The position numbers and the translations under genes are program-made. DNA of 5,624 nt from Eubacterium sp. (GTDB lineage: Bacteria; Bacillota_A; Clostridia; Lachnospirales; Lachnospiraceae), in contig JAILEL010000261.1 in assembly GCA_024687845.1 (NCBI GenBank), positions 1-5,624 of the forward strand, given 5' to 3'. Shown in pieces: positions 5,317 through 5,624 of this stretch (within the stretch, counting starts at the first letter, position 1; the number at the start of each line of letters is the position of its first letter). The notes beneath the pieces were generated by a model. That model was not told the origin of the DNA. It searched no databases and saw nothing but the letters and a program-made list of their open reading frames with translations.

Positions 5317-5481
5317 TTAATGCATTAACCAAAAAGAAAATTCACCTATATGTGTTCCTAATTCAAATGCCGATTTGCAGCTTGCAAGAATTAATAAAGC
5401 TACTACAAGTATTTTGGCTTTCTTATTTTCTTCCAGATGTTTTAGCGTTCCTTCTATATACTTTTGTAATTCTCTCATCAT
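5317..5481 (-). CDS. Small single-pass membrane protein, 54 aa, unknown function
   Basis: This short gene has a good ribosome site, GGAGG (5493-5489), 7 nt before ATG 5481. A second in-frame ATG follows at once (5478). The product starts with a charged, probably helical stretch (RELQKYIEGTLKHLEENKKAK, about 3-23). Next comes a hydrophobic segment (ILVVALLILASC, about 24-35), then a short tail ending FWLMH. The hydrophobic segment followed by Cys looks a little like a lipoprotein lipobox (LASC), but the long charged N-terminus argues against a standard signal peptide. An N-terminus inside the cell with one helix is more likely. It follows the preceding gene by 21 nt and ends before the terminator at 5279. 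The family is unknown. Confidence 0.62.
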   Translation of the reverse strand: MMRELQKYIEGTLKHLEENKKAKILVVALLILASCKSAFELGTHIGEFSFWLMH

Positions 5482-5502
5482 GCATCTTCCTCCAACCTAT
5501 AC

Positions 5503-5624
5503 TTACTCACCAGCATGTTCTTTTTTTTCGTTTTTATATTTATTGAAATATGTTATAGCACAGCTTCCAAATACTACTACCATTGATATTCCTGAAACAA
5601 GGTTCCAGCCTGCCTTCTCCCCAC
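5503..5624 (-). CDS. C-terminal end of a small membrane protein (partial)
   Basis: The frame is open from the right edge to a stop at 5503-5505, giving 39 visible residues. They contain a probable membrane helix (WNLVSGISMVVVFGSCAITYF) followed by a Lys/Glu-rich tail (NKYKNEKKEHAGE). The layout matches the small membrane protein at the left edge (helix, then charged tail), but not the sequence. It lies 21 nt upstream of the next small gene in the same direction, so the two form an operon that ends at 5279-5249. An internal ATG in the helix has only a weak ribosome site, so the real start is probably outside the window. Function unknown. Confidence 0.55.
   Translation of the reverse strand, partial: GEKAGWNLVSGISMVVVFGSCAITYFNKYKNEKKEHAGE

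Noticed and set aside
5280..5546. Plus-strand open frame of 88 codons at the right end
   Set aside because: It is antisense to the 54-residue membrane gene, which has its own ribosome site and terminator; this frame has neither.
1..5624. CRISPR arrays, tRNA or rRNA genes, IS ends or attachment sites
   Set aside because: I found no regularly spaced repeats, cloverleaf-like segments, transposase motifs or matching terminal repeats by eye.

Overview
The window is AT-rich with strong Shine-Dalgarno sites (AAGGAGG, GGAGG) 7-9 nt before its starts and very short gene gaps. Together with the flavour of the proteins, this suggests a Clostridia-type Firmicute, perhaps Lachnospiraceae. That taxonomic call is inference. 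Every gene I accept is on the minus strand, so the text below runs from high to low coordinates, in the direction of transcription.

Right flank (5624 to about 5249): the 3' end of a small membrane-protein gene, then a complete 54-residue membrane-protein gene (5481-5317), closed by a clear intrinsic terminator (5279-5249).

Central cassette (about 5235 to 426): it starts with a promoter and operator-like palindrome, followed by what looks like one roughly 300-residue gene of unknown function broken by a +1 frame change at a CTTTA10 tract (5170-4267). A second promoter (about 4250-4210) carries the same 10-bp palindrome AATGTACATT in the same place, between -35 and -10. It drives three tightly packed genes: a soluble, FtsH-like AAA+ zinc protease (4164-2890), a 459-residue protein with an Mrr-like nuclease core between two PUA/EVE-like domains (2876-1497), and a WYL-domain transcription regulator (1490-498). 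A long hairpin terminator follows (464-426).

Left flank (272 to 1): two more small genes with their own ribosome binding sites, a 45-residue single-pass membrane protein and the start of another that leaves the window. The 225 bases between the WYL gene and the first of these hold the terminator and no promoter I could call with confidence.

How the parts may work together: WYL regulators such as BrxR and CapW control anti-phage systems, and Mrr/EVE proteins act on modified or foreign DNA. A protease, a nuclease with DNA- or base-reading domains, and a WYL regulator in one operon therefore look like a candidate defence or stress-response system. The shared palindrome suggests that the WYL protein represses both the operon and the broken gene in front of it. 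I do not recognise this exact combination as a named system. The flanking small membrane genes fit an accessory or mobile region, but no integrase, attachment site or IS is visible.
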